A stretch of DNA of 43,235 nt from an uncultured Sphingomonadales bacterium (GTDB taxonomy: Bacteria; Pseudomonadota; Alphaproteobacteria; Sphingomonadales; Sphingomonadaceae): positions 1 to 43,235 of the forward strand of contig CAILIO010000163.1 in the NCBI GenBank assembly GCA_903834285.1, in the 5' to 3' direction. Positions 42,561 through 43,235 of this stretch are shown piece after piece. Below the pieces are notes generated by a model that ran no database searches, was not told where the DNA came from, and worked only from the letters and a program-made list of their open reading frames with translations. Positions within the stretch are counted from its first letter, which is position 1, and each line of letters starts with the position of its first letter. A program made the position numbers and the translations under genes.

Positions 42561-43235
42561 TCAATGCCCCGCGTGCGCTGCCAGCGCTGCCAGCAGCAGC
42601 AGGGCGACGATGTTGGTGATCTTGATCATCGGGTTGACGGCGGGGCCGGCGGTGTCCTTGTAGGGGTCGCCTACGGTGTCACCGGTGACGGCGGCCTTGT
42701 GGGCTTCGCTGCCCTTGCCGCCGTGGTTGCCGTCTTCGATGTACTTCTTGGCGTTGTCCCACGCGCCGCCGCCCGAGGTCATCGAGATGGCGACGAAGAG
42801 GCCGGAGACGATCACGCCGAGGAGCAGGGCGCCGAGGGCTGCGAAGCCGTTGGCCGGGCCTGCGACGGCGGCGATCACGAAGTACACCACGATCGGTGCG
42901 AGCACCGGCAGCAGCGACGGGATGATCATTTCCTTGATCGCGGCCTTCGTGACGAGATCGACGGTGCGCGCGTAGTCCGGCTTGACCTCGTAGGTCATGA
43001 TGCCGGGGTTTTCGCGGAACTGGTCGCGCACGTCTTTCACCACGTCACCCGCGGCGCGGCCCACTGCGGTCATGCCCATGGCTCCGAAAAGGTAGGGCAG
43101 GAGCGCGCCGAGCAGGAGGCCGACGATGACGTAGGGGTTTTCGAGGCTGAAGGAGACCTGCAGGTCCGGGAAGAACTCGCGCAGGTCGGTCGTGTAGGTG
43201 GCAAAGAGCACGAGCGCGGCGAGGCCGGCCGAGCC
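42561..43235 (-). CDS. hppA: Membrane-bound proton-translocating pyrophosphatase HppA (partial, N-terminus off the window)
   Basis: Integral inner-membrane pump that couples pyrophosphate hydrolysis to H+ (or Na+) export. The minus-strand frame is open from the window edge to the stop at 42561, giving the last about 225 residues. Diagnostic segments: [92 protein letters not shown], and the substrate-site [22 protein letters not shown] with the following hydrophobic end. The residue that separates K+-dependent from K+-independent types lies outside the window. It has its own terminator and is a housekeeping gene bordering the accessory pocket. Confidence 0.95.
   Translation of the reverse strand, partial: GSAGLAALVLFATYTTDLREFFPDLQVSFSLENPYVIVGLLLGALLPYLFGAMGMTAVGRAAGDVVKDVRDQFRENPGIMTYEVKPDYARTVDLVTKAAIKEMIIPSLLPVLAPIVVYFVIAAVAGPANGFAALGALLLGVIVSGLFVAISMTSGGGAWDNAKKYIEDGNHGGKGSEAHKAAVTGDTVGDPYKDTAGPAVNPMIKITNIVALLLLAALAAHAGH

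Noticed and set aside
1..43235. tRNA, rRNA, intact insertion sequence or phage genes
   Set aside because: None could be recognised on either strand by reading. The only mobile-like signals are the short palindromic repeats.

Overview
The window looks like a chromosomal segment of an alphaproteobacterium, most likely a sphingomonad (Novosphingobium/Sphingobium type). The basis is high GC, tightly overlapping start/stop codons, and families common in Sphingomonadales: Porin_5-type putative porin, DUF2341-ExbB fusion, filamentous-haemagglutinin family protein with a DUF3739-like end, and DenD-like SDR. This is a judgement from gene content, not from a marker gene.

Region 1 (1-4310). The 5' part of a type II secretion ATPase gene (gspE) runs leftward off the window edge. 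It is divergent from a single-gene unit encoding a large exported PstS-like phosphate-binding-fold protein. That unit has a hairpin in its leader and a perfect 14-bp-stem terminator behind it.

Region 2 (4423-24922). A compact rightward operon holds a two-partner-secretion transporter (TpsB), a DUF2341/LamG-ExbB fusion, ExbD, a TonB-like protein, a putative porin, a 230-residue exported coiled-coil protein of unknown function, and a 4413-residue TpsA exoprotein. The layout suggests a surface-adhesin secretion system with its own proton-motive-force motor. A T2SS gene and a phosphate-binding-fold protein next to it recall, from memory, the hxc / lapA / pdtA-phdA-pdtB / exbB2-exbD2 neighbourhood of Pseudomonas aeruginosa, which is linked to phosphate starvation.

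Region 3 (25181-38785). A rightward surface-polysaccharide locus: a two-domain glycosyltransferase, an NDP-sugar epimerase/dehydratase, an orphan 116-residue protein, a UDP-sulfoquinovose synthase homologue (SqdB), a KpsE/KpsM/KpsT-like ABC export apparatus, a secreted possible glycosidase, a GSCFA-domain protein, a KpsD/Wza-like outer-membrane export lipoprotein and a DenD-like SDR. The ATPase lacks the usual catalytic Glu and H-loop His. No KpsC/KpsS-type linker enzymes are seen. SqdB here, with no sulfolipid synthase nearby, suggests a sulfonated sugar in an exported glycan.

Region 4 (38786-42560). An accessory pocket: the 3' remnant of an SDR gene cut off by an array of composite palindromic repeats, then a lower-GC solo DUF262/HNH/RAMA-like gene (a probable type IV restriction-type defence protein), then an inverted copy of the same repeat.

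Region 5 (42561-43235). The C-terminal part of a membrane proton-pumping pyrophosphatase (hppA) on the minus strand, with its own terminator. No tRNA, rRNA, CRISPR array or intact insertion sequence was seen.
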